DNA of 5,567 nt from Rhodoferax sp. (GTDB lineage: Bacteria; Pseudomonadota; Gammaproteobacteria; Burkholderiales; Burkholderiaceae): NCBI GenBank assembly GCA_028292075.1, contig JAQGNA010000536.1, positions 1 to 5,567 on the forward strand, given 5' to 3'. Of the stretch, positions 1-5,567 are shown in pieces. The notes under the pieces are model-generated. The model did not search any database. It was not told where the DNA came from and saw nothing but the letters and a program-made list of their open reading frames with translations. Both the position numbers and the translations under genes were made by a program. The stretch's first letter is position 1. The number at the start of each line of letters is the position of its first letter.

Positions 1-81
1 GTGGAATTCGCATTGACCGATGCTACCCAGCCGGCGCCGCATCCAGGTATCCGGATGTTGCGCCGCTTGACCCACCAAGGC
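1..81. other. Unassigned end of window downstream of htpG
   Basis: No gene can be supported in these bases. On the minus strand, downstream of the htpG stop, a frame reads through ...PDTWMRRRLGSIGQCEFH to the edge, but it is too short to assign. A plus-strand GTG frame beginning at base 1 runs antisense into htpG and looks like a shadow. The only structure seen is the imperfect hairpin listed separately. A neighbouring gene may begin or end just beyond base 1. Confidence 0.5.
33..64 (-). terminator. Imperfect hairpin just after htpG, possible weak terminator
   Basis: Bases 33-44 (GGCGCCGCATCC) and 53-64 (GGATGTTGCGCC) are inverted copies matching at 10 of 12 positions. They give two 5-bp stem segments separated by a 2-by-2 mismatch, around an 8-base loop. 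The hairpin begins 17 bases past the htpG stop, where a terminator would be expected. No T-run follows on either strand, so it is not a canonical intrinsic terminator. It could instead be a 3'-end stabilising structure or chance in GC-rich DNA. Confidence 0.2.
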
Positions 82-2028
82 TCACACCAACAGCGCGTTC
101 ACCCGCTTGACATAAGCCGCTGGATCCGCCGGCATGCCACCCTCGGCCAGCAACGCCTGGTCGAAAAGGATGTTCGCCAGATCGTTGAAATGCACCGAGC
201 CTTCGAGCTTCTTCACCAGCGGATGGTCGGCGTTCACTTCCAGCACCGGCTTCACTTCAGGCGCGGTCTGGCCGGCCTGCTTCAGCATGCGGGCGAGCTG
301 GGTGCTCATGCCGCCGTCCTGCACGACCAGGCAGGCGGGTGAATCGACCAGGCGGGTGGTGACGCGCACGTCTTCGGCCTTGTCCTTCAGCGCTTCCTTG
401 AGCTTGGCCAGCAGCGGCTTGAAGGTTTCGGCGGCTTCCTCGGCGGCCTTCTTCTCGTCTTCGTCGAGCAGCTTGCCGAGGTCGACCGCGCCCTTGGCGA
501 CGGACTGCAGCGGCGTGCCGTCGAAGTCGTGCAGGTAGTTCAGCGCCCACTCGTCCACGCGGTCGGTCATGAGCAGCACTTCAATGCCCTTCTTGCGGAA
601 GACTTCGAGCTGCGGGCTGTTCTTGGCGGCGGCGGCGTTGTCGGCGGTGATGTAGTAGATGGCTTCCTGGCCGTCCTTCATGCGGGCCTTGTAGTCGGCG
701 AACGACACGCTCACCGTGTCGCTGGTCGTGCTGGCAAAGCGCAGCAGCTTGGCCAGGCGCTCGCGGTTGGCGAAGTCTTCGCCCAGGCCTTCCTTCAGCA
801 CGGCGCCAAATTCGGCATAGAACGCGCTGTACTTGCCGGCCTGGGCCTTGTCTTCCTCGCTCACGACGTCGGTGACGTCGGCGTCGGCCTTGGCTTCTGG
901 CAGCTGGTCGTTCTTGGCCAGGTCTTCGAGCATGCCGAGCACGCGCTTGGTGCAGCCTTCACGGATGGCCTTCACGTCGCGGCTTTCCTGCAGCAGTTCG
1001 CGGCTCACGTTCAGCGGCAGGTCGCTCGAGTCGACCACGCCCTTCACGAAGCGCAGGTAGCTCGGCAACAGGGCCTCGGCGTCGTCCATGATGAAGACGC
1101 GCTTCACGTAGAGCTTCAATCCGCCCTTCTTGTCGCGGTTCCACAGGTCCATCGGCGCCTTGGCCGGCACGTACAGCAGCTGCGTGTATTCGGTGCTGCC
1201 TTCCACGCGGTTGTGGGTGTAGGCCAGCGGCGCCTCGTGGTCGTAGCTGATCTGCTTGTAGAACTCGTTGTATTCCTCGGGCGTGATGTCCTTCTTGGCG
1301 CGGCTCCAGAGGGCGCTGGCCTTGTTGACGGTCTCCCACTCGTCGGTGGTGACCATCTCGCCGCCCTTGTTCTCTTCGCCTTCCTTCCACTCTTCCTTCT
1401 GCATCAGGATCGGCAGGGAAATGTGGTCGGAATACTTGCCGATGACGGACTTGAGCTTCCAGGTGCTGAGGTAGTCGGTGGCGTCGTCGCGCAAGTGCAG
1501 CGTCACGCTGGTGCCGCGGGCCGGGCGTTCGATGGCTTCGACTTCGAAGTCGCCGGTGCCACCGCTCACCCAACGCACGCCTTCGTTGACCGGCAAGCCG
1601 GCGCGGCGCGATTCCACGGTGATCTTGTCGGCCACGATGAAGCCGGAATAGAAGCCCACGCCGAACTGGCCGATGAGCTGCGCGTCCGACTTCTGGTCGC
1701 CGCTCAGCTTGCCCATGAATTCCTTGGTGCCGCTCTTGGCGATGGTGCCGAGGTTGGCGATGGCTTCGGCTTCCGACAGACCGATGCCGTTGTCGGCGAT
1801 GGTGACCGTCTTGGCGTCCTTGTCGAAGGTCACGCGCACTTCGAGGTTCGGCGCGTCTTCGTACAGCCCGGCATTGTTCAACGCTTCGAAGCGAAGCTTG
1901 TCGCAGGCGTCGGAGGCGTTCGAGATCAGTTCGCGCAGGAAGATCTCGGGGTTCGAATACAGCGCGTGGGTGACGAGGTGCAGCAGTTGGGCCACTTCGG
2001 CCTGGAAAGACAGCGTTTGTTTGGTCAT
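82..2028 (-). CDS. htpG: Molecular chaperone HtpG (bacterial Hsp90)
   Basis: This is the cytosolic, ATP-driven homodimeric Hsp90 chaperone, which remodels client proteins together with DnaK. The 648-aa product is complete; E. coli HtpG has 624 aa. The N-terminal GHKL ATPase domain shows ELISNASDA with catalytic Glu33, DNGIG at 79-83, LGTIAKSGT at 93-101, the lid segment GQFGVGFYS at 120-128 and RGTSV at 171-175. The middle domain carries LNVSRELLQ (339-347), whose Arg343 matches the ATP-contacting arginine of the family. The C-terminal dimerisation domain extends to ALLV. The frame is open upstream to an ATG at 2085, but that codon lies at the predicted transcription start and adds 19 residues (MPSALAHRR...) foreign to the family. 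I therefore chose the ATG at 2028, giving MTKQTLSFQ. The Shine-Dalgarno is weak (AAGCGA, six bases before ATG). A sigma-32-like promoter lies upstream. The gene appears monocistronic. Confidence 0.97.
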   Translation of the reverse strand: MTKQTLSFQAEVAQLLHLVTHALYSNPEIFLRELISNASDACDKLRFEALNNAGLYEDAPNLEVRVTFDKDAKTVTIADNGIGLSEAEAIANLGTIAKSGTKEFMGKLSGDQKSDAQLIGQFGVGFYSGFIVADKITVESRRAGLPVNEGVRWVSGGTGDFEVEAIERPARGTSVTLHLRDDATDYLSTWKLKSVIGKYSDHISLPILMQKEEWKEGEENKGGEMVTTDEWETVNKASALWSRAKKDITPEEYNEFYKQISYDHEAPLAYTHNRVEGSTEYTQLLYVPAKAPMDLWNRDKKGGLKLYVKRVFIMDDAEALLPSYLRFVKGVVDSSDLPLNVSRELLQESRDVKAIREGCTKRVLGMLEDLAKNDQLPEAKADADVTDVVSEEDKAQAGKYSAFYAEFGAVLKEGLGEDFANRERLAKLLRFASTTSDTVSVSFADYKARMKDGQEAIYYITADNAAAAKNSPQLEVFRKKGIEVLLMTDRVDEWALNYLHDFDGTPLQSVAKGAVDLGKLLDEDEKKAAEEAAETFKPLLAKLKEALKDKAEDVRVTTRLVDSPACLVVQDGGMSTQLARMLKQAGQTAPEVKPVLEVNADHPLVKKLEGSVHFNDLANILFDQALLAEGGMPADPAAYVKRVNALLV

Positions 2029-2057
2029 GTTGGATCGCTTGAAAAAAGAACAGCAAG

Positions 2058-2077
2058 AGCGCCGGTGCGCCAGCGCT
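2058..2077 (-). promoter_or_regulatory. GC-rich hairpin in the htpG 5' leader
   Basis: Read on the minus strand, AGCGCTGG-CGCA-CCGGCGCT folds into an 8-bp stem (seven Watson-Crick pairs and one G-U pair) with a four-base loop. It lies inside the predicted untranslated leader, about 30 bases before the ATG. It is followed by CTTGCTG and then TTCTTTTTT (2051-2041, minus). The T-tract starts seven bases after the stem, which is farther than in a standard intrinsic terminator. It may be an mRNA-stabilising or regulatory leader structure. The pairing is seen in the sequence; any function is inferred. Confidence 0.35.
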
Positions 2078-2091
2078 GACGGCAACCTTCA

Positions 2092-2118
2092 ATTATGGCT
2101 GGCCGACGTGAGTTCAAG
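2092..2118 (-). promoter_or_regulatory. Likely sigma-32 (RpoH) heat-shock promoter of htpG
   Basis: The minus strand carries CTTGAA (2118-2113), 14 bases, then CCATAAT (2098-2092). This resembles the sigma-32 pattern of CTTGAA followed by a CCCCATNT-type -10 element, with the CCAT core kept and the spacer at the short end. As a sigma-70 promoter (TTGAAC/CATAAT) the gap would be only 14 bases, which is too short. Transcription would start near 2085, leaving a leader of roughly 57 bases. htpG is a classic RpoH-regulon gene, so the context fits. Confidence 0.6.
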
Positions 2119-2220
2119 GTCCTTCGGGCAGACGGACTCTTCGCCAAGGCACAAAGAGAAGCAATTCCATTCGTTACGAGTGTTAACCGGCAATTTGTAT
2201 GCAAAGCGTGATTTATTTCG

Positions 2221-2237
2221 CCAGCGGCGACCGCTGG
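2221..2237. repeat. Perfect 7-bp inverted repeat, possible operator
   Basis: CCAGCGG (2221-2227) and CCGCTGG (2231-2237) are perfect inverted copies separated by CGA. The element lies in the A/T-richer part of the region between htpG and aqpZ, about 110 bp upstream of the aqpZ start. Neither side has a T-run, so a terminator is unlikely. It could be a regulator-binding site for aqpZ or chance in GC-rich DNA. Confidence 0.3.
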
Positions 2238-2333
2238 TCAAAATCCCCTCATCGCATGCGGAATTTGCGACGAAGATGCAGGCCGCGCACGGGACGGTAA
2301 CTCGGCCGTACGCCACCCTTCAAGACAACACAC

Positions 2334-2338
2334 AGGAA
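2334..2338 (+). promoter_or_regulatory. Ribosome binding site of aqpZ
   Basis: AGGAA stands eight bases before the ATG at 2347, a normal Shine-Dalgarno placement. It fixes this start, which also matches the family N-terminus (short polar stretch, then the first helix). Confidence 0.8.
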
Positions 2339-2346
2339 TTGACATC

Positions 2347-3048
2347 ATGGACAGCAATATCAAGAAATGGTCTGCCGAATTTTTAGGCACCTTCTGGCTG
2401 ACGTTCGGCGGCTGCGGCAGCGCCGTGCTCGCCGCGGCCTTTCCGGGCGTCGGCATCGGCCTTCTCGGCGTGTCGCTGGCTTTCGGCCTGACCGTGGTGA
2501 CCGGCGCCTATGCCTTCGGCCCCATCTCTGGCGGCCATTTCAACCCGGCGGTGTCCATCGGCCTTGCCGTCGGCAAACGCTTTCCGTTCGCTTCGCTGCC
2601 CGGCTACATCATTTCGCAGGTGCTGGGCGCCATTGCCGGCGCGGCCGTGCTGTACGTGATCGCCACCGGCAAGATCACCGGTCCGGTGGATGTGGGCGGC
2701 TTCGCCAGCAACGGCTTCGGTGAAAACTCGCCCGGCAAGTTCAGCATGATGGCCGTGCTGCTGTGTGAAGTGGTCATGACGGCGATCTTCCTGATCGTCA
2801 TTCTCGGCGCCACGGCCAAGCGCGCGGCCGGCGGCTTCGGCGGCCTGGCCATCGGCCTCTGCCTCACGCTGATCCATCTGGTGTCGATCCCCGTGTCGAA
2901 CACCTCGGTGAACCCGGCACGCAGCACCGGCCCGGCCCTGTTCGCGCACACCGCGGCCATGGGCGACCTGTGGTTGTTCTGGGCCGCACCGATTGCCGGT
3001 GCCATCATCGGCGCGGTCATCTACAACGCGTTGCTCAGCGACGAATAA
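2347..3048 (+). CDS. aqpZ: Aquaporin Z, water channel (MIP family)
   Basis: This is an inner-membrane homotetrameric channel for rapid osmotic water flux. The 233-aa product matches the E. coli AqpZ length (231). Six hydrophobic helices and two half-helices are visible. The first NPA box is at 66-68 in [10 protein letters not shown] and the second at 189-191 in NTSVNPARS. The aromatic/arginine filter residues Phe46, His177, Thr186 and Arg192 all sit at a constant +3 offset from Phe43, His174, Thr183 and Arg189 of E. coli AqpZ. This predicts a water-selective pore rather than a glycerol facilitator, which normally has Gly in place of that His and Asp after the second NPA. Cys23 in [10 protein letters not shown] also has its E. 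coli counterpart (Cys20). The gene stands alone on the plus strand with a good ribosome binding site. Its last codons overlap the end of the convergent pdeM, and I saw no separate terminator. Confidence 0.97.
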   Translation: MDSNIKKWSAEFLGTFWLTFGGCGSAVLAAAFPGVGIGLLGVSLAFGLTVVTGAYAFGPISGGHFNPAVSIGLAVGKRFPFASLPGYIISQVLGAIAGAAVLYVIATGKITGPVDVGGFASNGFGENSPGKFSMMAVLLCEVVMTAIFLIVILGATAKRAAGGFGGLAIGLCLTLIHLVSIPVSNTSVNPARSTGPALFAHTAAMGDLWLFWAAPIAGAIIGAVIYNALLSDE

Positions 3049-3745
3049 GGTCCCGCTCGGGCAGCTGCCACACGGCCTGCCCACCCACCGCGAACAGGCG
3101 CCGACCCATGGCGGGCGGCACCGTCCAGCTTCCGGTGAATTCCCCGAACGCCGGCAGCACCGCGTGGTCCGGGTCGAAACAGAAACACGGCAGACGCAGA
3201 CGGTCGTGCCCCGGGCCACGCAAGGCAAGCGACGGGTGCACATGGCCGGCCAGCACAAAGTGCGTCGGATGGCTTTGCGGATGGTGGCAGCAGGCGAACG
3301 GGCCGAGCAGCCAAGGCTCGGTGACCACCTCGATGGCCAGCGTGGCCGGTGGATCGCCGGCGCGCTTGTCGTGGTTGCCGCGCACCAGCACCATGTCGAT
3401 GGCGCTGTGGCGGCGCCGCCAGCCGTCCAGCGCATCGAGGATGCTGTCCGTGCGTGAGGCGGCCGCGTGCAGGAAGTCTCCCAAAAACACAATTTTTGCC
3501 GGCGCGAGTGCGGCGATCAAATGGTCAAGCCGCGCCAGGTTTTCTTGCGTCGTGCCGCCCGGCACCGGCTGGCCGAGTGCGCGGTACGCTGCGGCCTTGC
3601 CGATGTGCAGGTCCGCGATCCAAAGCACGCGGCGCGCGGGCCACCACAGGGCCCGCCCGGGCATCAGCCACAGGGTTTCGCCGGCGCACGTCATGGCCAG
3701 GTGGGTGGGCAGGTGAGGCGGGACTTCGTGTTGCAGCATGACCAT
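3035..3745 (-). CDS. pdeM: Ligase-associated DNA damage response endonuclease PdeM (metallophosphoesterase)
   Basis: This 236-aa calcineurin-like phosphoesterase belongs to the repair-cluster family known as PdeM or MPE; the Pseudomonas putida member has been reported as a manganese-dependent DNA endonuclease. All metal-binding blocks are visible: ADLHIGK (44-50; Asp45, His47), LGDFLH (88-93; Asp90), RGNHD (122-126; Asn124, His125), CCHHP (152-156) and AGHVHP (166-171; His168, His170). DLHIGK near residue 45 and the GHVHP ending are typical of this subfamily. No signal peptide or membrane segment is seen, so it is probably cytosolic. The ATG at 3745 is preferred over the in-frame ATG at 3739 because GAGG lies six bases upstream. 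The gene starts eight bases after the helicase stop, implying one transcript and translational coupling. Its 3' end overlaps aqpZ by 14 bp, and its stop codon lies inside aqpZ. The cellular substrate cannot be told from sequence. Confidence 0.92.
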   Translation of the reverse strand: MVMLQHEVPPHLPTHLAMTCAGETLWLMPGRALWWPARRVLWIADLHIGKAAAYRALGQPVPGGTTQENLARLDHLIAALAPAKIVFLGDFLHAAASRTDSILDALDGWRRRHSAIDMVLVRGNHDKRAGDPPATLAIEVVTEPWLLGPFACCHHPQSHPTHFVLAGHVHPSLALRGPGHDRLRLPCFCFDPDHAVLPAFGEFTGSWTVPPAMGRRLFAVGGQAVWQLPERDLIRR

Positions 3746-3751
3746 GAACCG

Positions 3752-3755
3752 CCTC
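3752..3755 (-). promoter_or_regulatory. Ribosome binding site of pdeM overlapping the helicase stop
   Basis: On the minus strand the helicase ends with TGA, and the following bases read TGAGGCGGTTC before ATG. The GAGG core shares two bases with the stop codon and lies six bases before the ATG at 3745. This arrangement suits re-initiation by ribosomes finishing the helicase and decides the start among the two nearby ATGs. Confidence 0.65.
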
Positions 3756-5567
3756 AGAAACCAGGGCGCCGGCGATGGCGGGTCGTCCCGGGCGCGCGAG
3801 AACCTTTCGTGCGCGGCGCCTGTTCGAAGTCGAGCGCCTCGTGCACCTGCGCCGAGGCTTGCCCGTCGGAAGCAGCGGTGTCCTCGATGCCAATCCCATT
3901 GGACGATCCCGCCGTCCGTTCAAGTTGCTGCACCATCCGCGCAATGCGATCGGCCAGCGATTCGTTGGTCAGCTTCTCGCGGAAGCGTTCCACCATCAAA
4001 GGAAAAGCGAAGGGCGTGGCGCGGGCCGGCGTGCGCAGTTCGAGCCGCTGGCCCTGCATCCGCGCCAGGCACTCCGCCAGCCGCTGGATGTCGAGCTCGT
4101 CCTGCAACAACTCCTGTTCGGCCTGCAGCAGCAGTCCGTTGGCAGGGTCGTACTTCCGAAACACCTCGTAGAACAGGGCGGACGAGGCCTGCAATTGCTT
4201 GTTGCTGCGGCGCTCGTTCGGATGACTCTGGAAGATCAGGCCGGACACCCGCGCGATCTCGCGAAAGCGCCGCCGCGCCAGTTCGCTCGCGTTCAGGCTC
4301 CCAAGCACCTCCCCCAGCAGGGTATCGCCTGGCGCCGGCTGCAGCAGCGTCGGCAGCAGGGTCGCCCAGTCCACTTGCGTCGGGCTCAGCAGCTCGAAGC
4401 CGTAGTCGTTGACCGCGATGGAGAAGGTGCCGGCCTGCATCCGCGCCGCGCGCCAGGCAATCAGGCTCGCCAGGCCAATGTGCACATGCCGGCCAGCGAA
4501 AGGGTAAAGAAACAGGTGCCAGCCTTCGCGGCTGTGCAGCACCTCGGCCAGCAGCGTCTCGGGCGTGGGCAGGGCGGACCAGGCCAGCTGCAGGTCGAGC
4601 AGCGGGCGCACGCTCTGCATTTCGGGGCTGTCGAAGCGGTGCGCGGCGGCCTCGGCCATGAGCTGCACCATGGCGTCGGCCAGCGTGTTCGACAGCGGCA
4701 TGCGGCCGCCGTTCCAGCGCGGAATGGTGGCGCGGCCGGGTGGCGCGCGCTTCACGTAGGCCGTCATCTCGTGCACCTTGACCAGCTCCAGCGAGCGGCC
4801 GGCAAAGACGAAGCAGTCGCCCGGTTTCATGCGGGCGATGAAGCTTTCTTCCACCGTGCCGAGCCGCGCGCCGCCGGCCCCGCCGCCACCGCTGTAGAAC
4901 TGCACGCGCATGCTGGCGTCGCTGGTAATGGTGCCGATGTTCATGCGGTGGCGCCGCGCCAGGCGTGCATCGGGCACACGCCACACGCCTTCCTCGTCGG
5001 GCGCGACCCGGTGGTAGTCGGGGTAAACCGCCAGCGAGGGGCCGCCCTGGCGCACGAAGTCGAGGCACCACTGCCAATGGGCGTCGGGCAGGTTGCGGTA
5101 GGCGGCGGTCTGCTTTATTTCTTGCAGCAGCGCCTCGGGCACGAAGCCGCCGCCGAGCGCCACGGTCACCAGGTGTTGAACCAGCACGTCGAGCGGCTGG
5201 TGCAGGGGCCGTCGGGCCTCGATCTGGCCTGCCTGCACCGCCACCCGCACCGCCGCCGCCTCCACCAGCTCGAGGCTGTGCGTGGGCACCAGCGTGATGC
5301 GCGAGGGCCGGCCCGGCGCATGGCCCGATCGGCCGGCGCGCTGCAGCAGCCGCGCCACGCCCTTGGCAGAACCGATCTGCAGCACCTGCTCGACCGGCAG
5401 GAAGTCGACGCCGAGGTCGAGGCTCGATGTGCACACCACCGCCTTGAGCTGGCCGGCCTTGAGCCCCGCCTCGACCCAGTCGCGCACCTCGCGGTCGAGC
5501 GAGCCGTGGTGCAATGCGATCCAGCCGGCCCAGTCGGGCCGTGCCTCGAGCAGCGCCTTGTACCAGA
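3754..5567 (-). CDS. Lhr-Core-type ligase-associated DNA damage response helicase, C-terminal part (5' end outside window)
   Basis: This is a superfamily 2 ATP-dependent 3'-to-5' DNA helicase of the Lhr-Core type, which travels with PdeM, an MBL-fold exonuclease and an ATP-dependent ligase in a repair cluster. The frame is open to the window edge; the TTG at 5514 is an internal leucine codon, not a start. The 603 visible residues are numbered here from the edge (Trp1). They include IALHHGSLD (16-24) of the second RecA domain, motif [11 protein letters not shown] (46-55) and motif [10 protein letters not shown] with its arginine fingers (75-82). A winged-helix-like region follows (about 115-200). 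The Lhr-specific C-terminal region includes [10 protein letters not shown] (207-216), [18 protein letters not shown] (235-252), FAGR (254-257) and [20 protein letters not shown] (445-464). The Walker A and DEAH motifs would lie in the missing roughly 200-250 residues. Oddities are a glycine-rich insert (226-232) and a polar, probably disordered tail after about residue 550. The gene is directly followed by pdeM. Confidence 0.93.
   Translation of the reverse strand, partial: WYKALLEARPDWAGWIALHHGSLDREVRDWVEAGLKAGQLKAVVCTSSLDLGVDFLPVEQVLQIGSAKGVARLLQRAGRSGHAPGRPSRITLVPTHSLELVEAAAVRVAVQAGQIEARRPLHQPLDVLVQHLVTVALGGGFVPEALLQEIKQTAAYRNLPDAHWQWCLDFVRQGGPSLAVYPDYHRVAPDEEGVWRVPDARLARRHRMNIGTITSDASMRVQFYSGGGGAGGARLGTVEESFIARMKPGDCFVFAGRSLELVKVHEMTAYVKRAPPGRATIPRWNGGRMPLSNTLADAMVQLMAEAAAHRFDSPEMQSVRPLLDLQLAWSALPTPETLLAEVLHSREGWHLFLYPFAGRHVHIGLASLIAWRAARMQAGTFSIAVNDYGFELLSPTQVDWATLLPTLLQPAPGDTLLGEVLGSLNASELARRRFREIARVSGLIFQSHPNERRSNKQLQASSALFYEVFRKYDPANGLLLQAEQELLQDELDIQRLAECLARMQGQRLELRTPARATPFAFPLMVERFREKLTNESLADRIARMVQQLERTAGSSNGIGIEDTAASDGQASAQVHEALDFEQAPRTKGSRAPGTTRHRRRPGF

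Larger units (their letters stand above)
2029..2346. other. Divergent htpG-aqpZ intergenic region
   Basis: About 318 bp lie between the two divergent start codons. The region is visibly more A/T-rich than the flanking genes, especially around 2160-2220. It contains the htpG promoter and leader (about 2029-2118), a perfect inverted repeat at 2221-2237, the 8-bp palindrome CGCATGCG at 2253-2260, and the aqpZ ribosome binding site at 2334-2338. I could not identify a convincing sigma-70 promoter for aqpZ. The best -10-like string, TTTATT near 2212-2217, lacks a -35 partner at proper spacing. Small open frames cross the region on both strands, but none resembles a known protein or has a credible ribosome binding site. 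Confidence 0.8.

Noticed and set aside
11..70. Resemblance of the minus-strand string PDTWMRRRL to the end of group II intron maturases
   Set aside because: Only a few residues match loosely, the following residues diverge, and the frame is cut short by the window edge. No intron RNA structure is visible.
2051..2073. Sigma-54-like TGGC...TTGC on the minus strand upstream of htpG
   Set aside because: The gap between the GG and GC elements is about five bases longer than the strict sigma-54 spacing.
529..2079. A 516-codon open frame on the plus strand, antisense to htpG
   Set aside because: It lies wholly opposite the well-conserved htpG frame. Its protein is His/Gly/Val/Ala-rich with no recognisable motif. 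Long antisense open frames are expected in high-GC genes with strong third-position bias.
959..2092. A 377-codon minus-strand frame overlapping htpG in another phase
   Set aside because: The translation is Arg-rich and lacks any domain. It is the frame-shifted shadow of htpG codons, with no sign of a real frameshift in htpG.
2089..2316. A 75-codon minus-strand frame ([10 protein letters not shown]...) in the intergenic region
   Set aside because: It has no recognisable homology, lacks a clear ribosome binding site, and runs through the predicted htpG promoter. It is probably chance.
2339..2344. TTGACA, a perfect sigma-70 -35 box just before the aqpZ ATG
   Set aside because: No -10 element follows at 16-18 bases. 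The string lies between the Shine-Dalgarno and start codon of aqpZ, so it is coincidental.
2383..3492. A 369-codon minus-strand frame spanning antisense aqpZ and part of pdeM
   Set aside because: It is out of phase with pdeM and antisense to aqpZ, both of which have intact family motifs in their own frames. Its composition is typical of shadow frames.
3920..5434. A 504-codon minus-strand frame parallel to the helicase
   Set aside because: It is Arg/Ala-rich and overlaps the helicase in another phase. The helicase frame carries motifs V and VI and is uninterrupted.
5512..5514. TTG as a possible start of the helicase
   Set aside because: The frame continues upstream in good family sequence ([17 protein letters not shown]) to the window edge, so this is an internal leucine codon.

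Overview
The window is high-GC DNA (about 60-65% by eye) that looks like ordinary chromosome from a betaproteobacterium. The closest resemblance is to Burkholderiales/Comamonadaceae (Variovorax, Acidovorax or Polaromonas type), judged from the style of the HtpG N-terminus ([20 protein letters not shown]), the AqpZ sequence and strong G/C bias at third codon positions. The genus is inferred from memory of these families, not from a search. I see no mobile element, CRISPR array, tRNA or rRNA.

Layout. Positions 1-81 are non-coding as far as I can tell and hold only an imperfect hairpin. htpG (Hsp90 chaperone, 648 aa) lies on the minus strand at 82-2028. A gene-free stretch of about 318 bp (2029-2346) separates it from the divergently transcribed aqpZ (aquaporin Z, 233 aa, plus strand, 2347-3048). 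This stretch is less GC-rich. It holds a plausible heat-shock (sigma-32) promoter for htpG, a GC hairpin in the htpG leader, a perfect 7-bp inverted repeat and a good ribosome binding site for aqpZ. Facing aqpZ, and overlapping its last 14 bp tail to tail, is pdeM (minus, 3035-3745), a calcineurin-like metallophosphoesterase of the ligase-associated DNA-repair type. Eight bases upstream of pdeM ends a large Lhr-Core-type DNA helicase gene (minus, 3754 to beyond 5567), which runs off the right edge. The window holds its C-terminal 603 codons.

How the genes fit together. The helicase and pdeM form a tightly packed, probably translationally coupled operon. It matches the known bacterial 'ligase-associated DNA damage response' cluster (Lhr-Core helicase, PdeM/MPE nuclease, MBL-fold exonuclease, ATP-dependent DNA ligase). 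The exonuclease and ligase are predicted just beyond the right edge. htpG and aqpZ are stand-alone housekeeping or stress genes with no evident functional link to the repair operon. I found no undescribed system here. The most notable points are the partial repair cluster, the 14-bp convergent stop overlap, the htpG leader structure and a glycine-rich insertion in the helicase.
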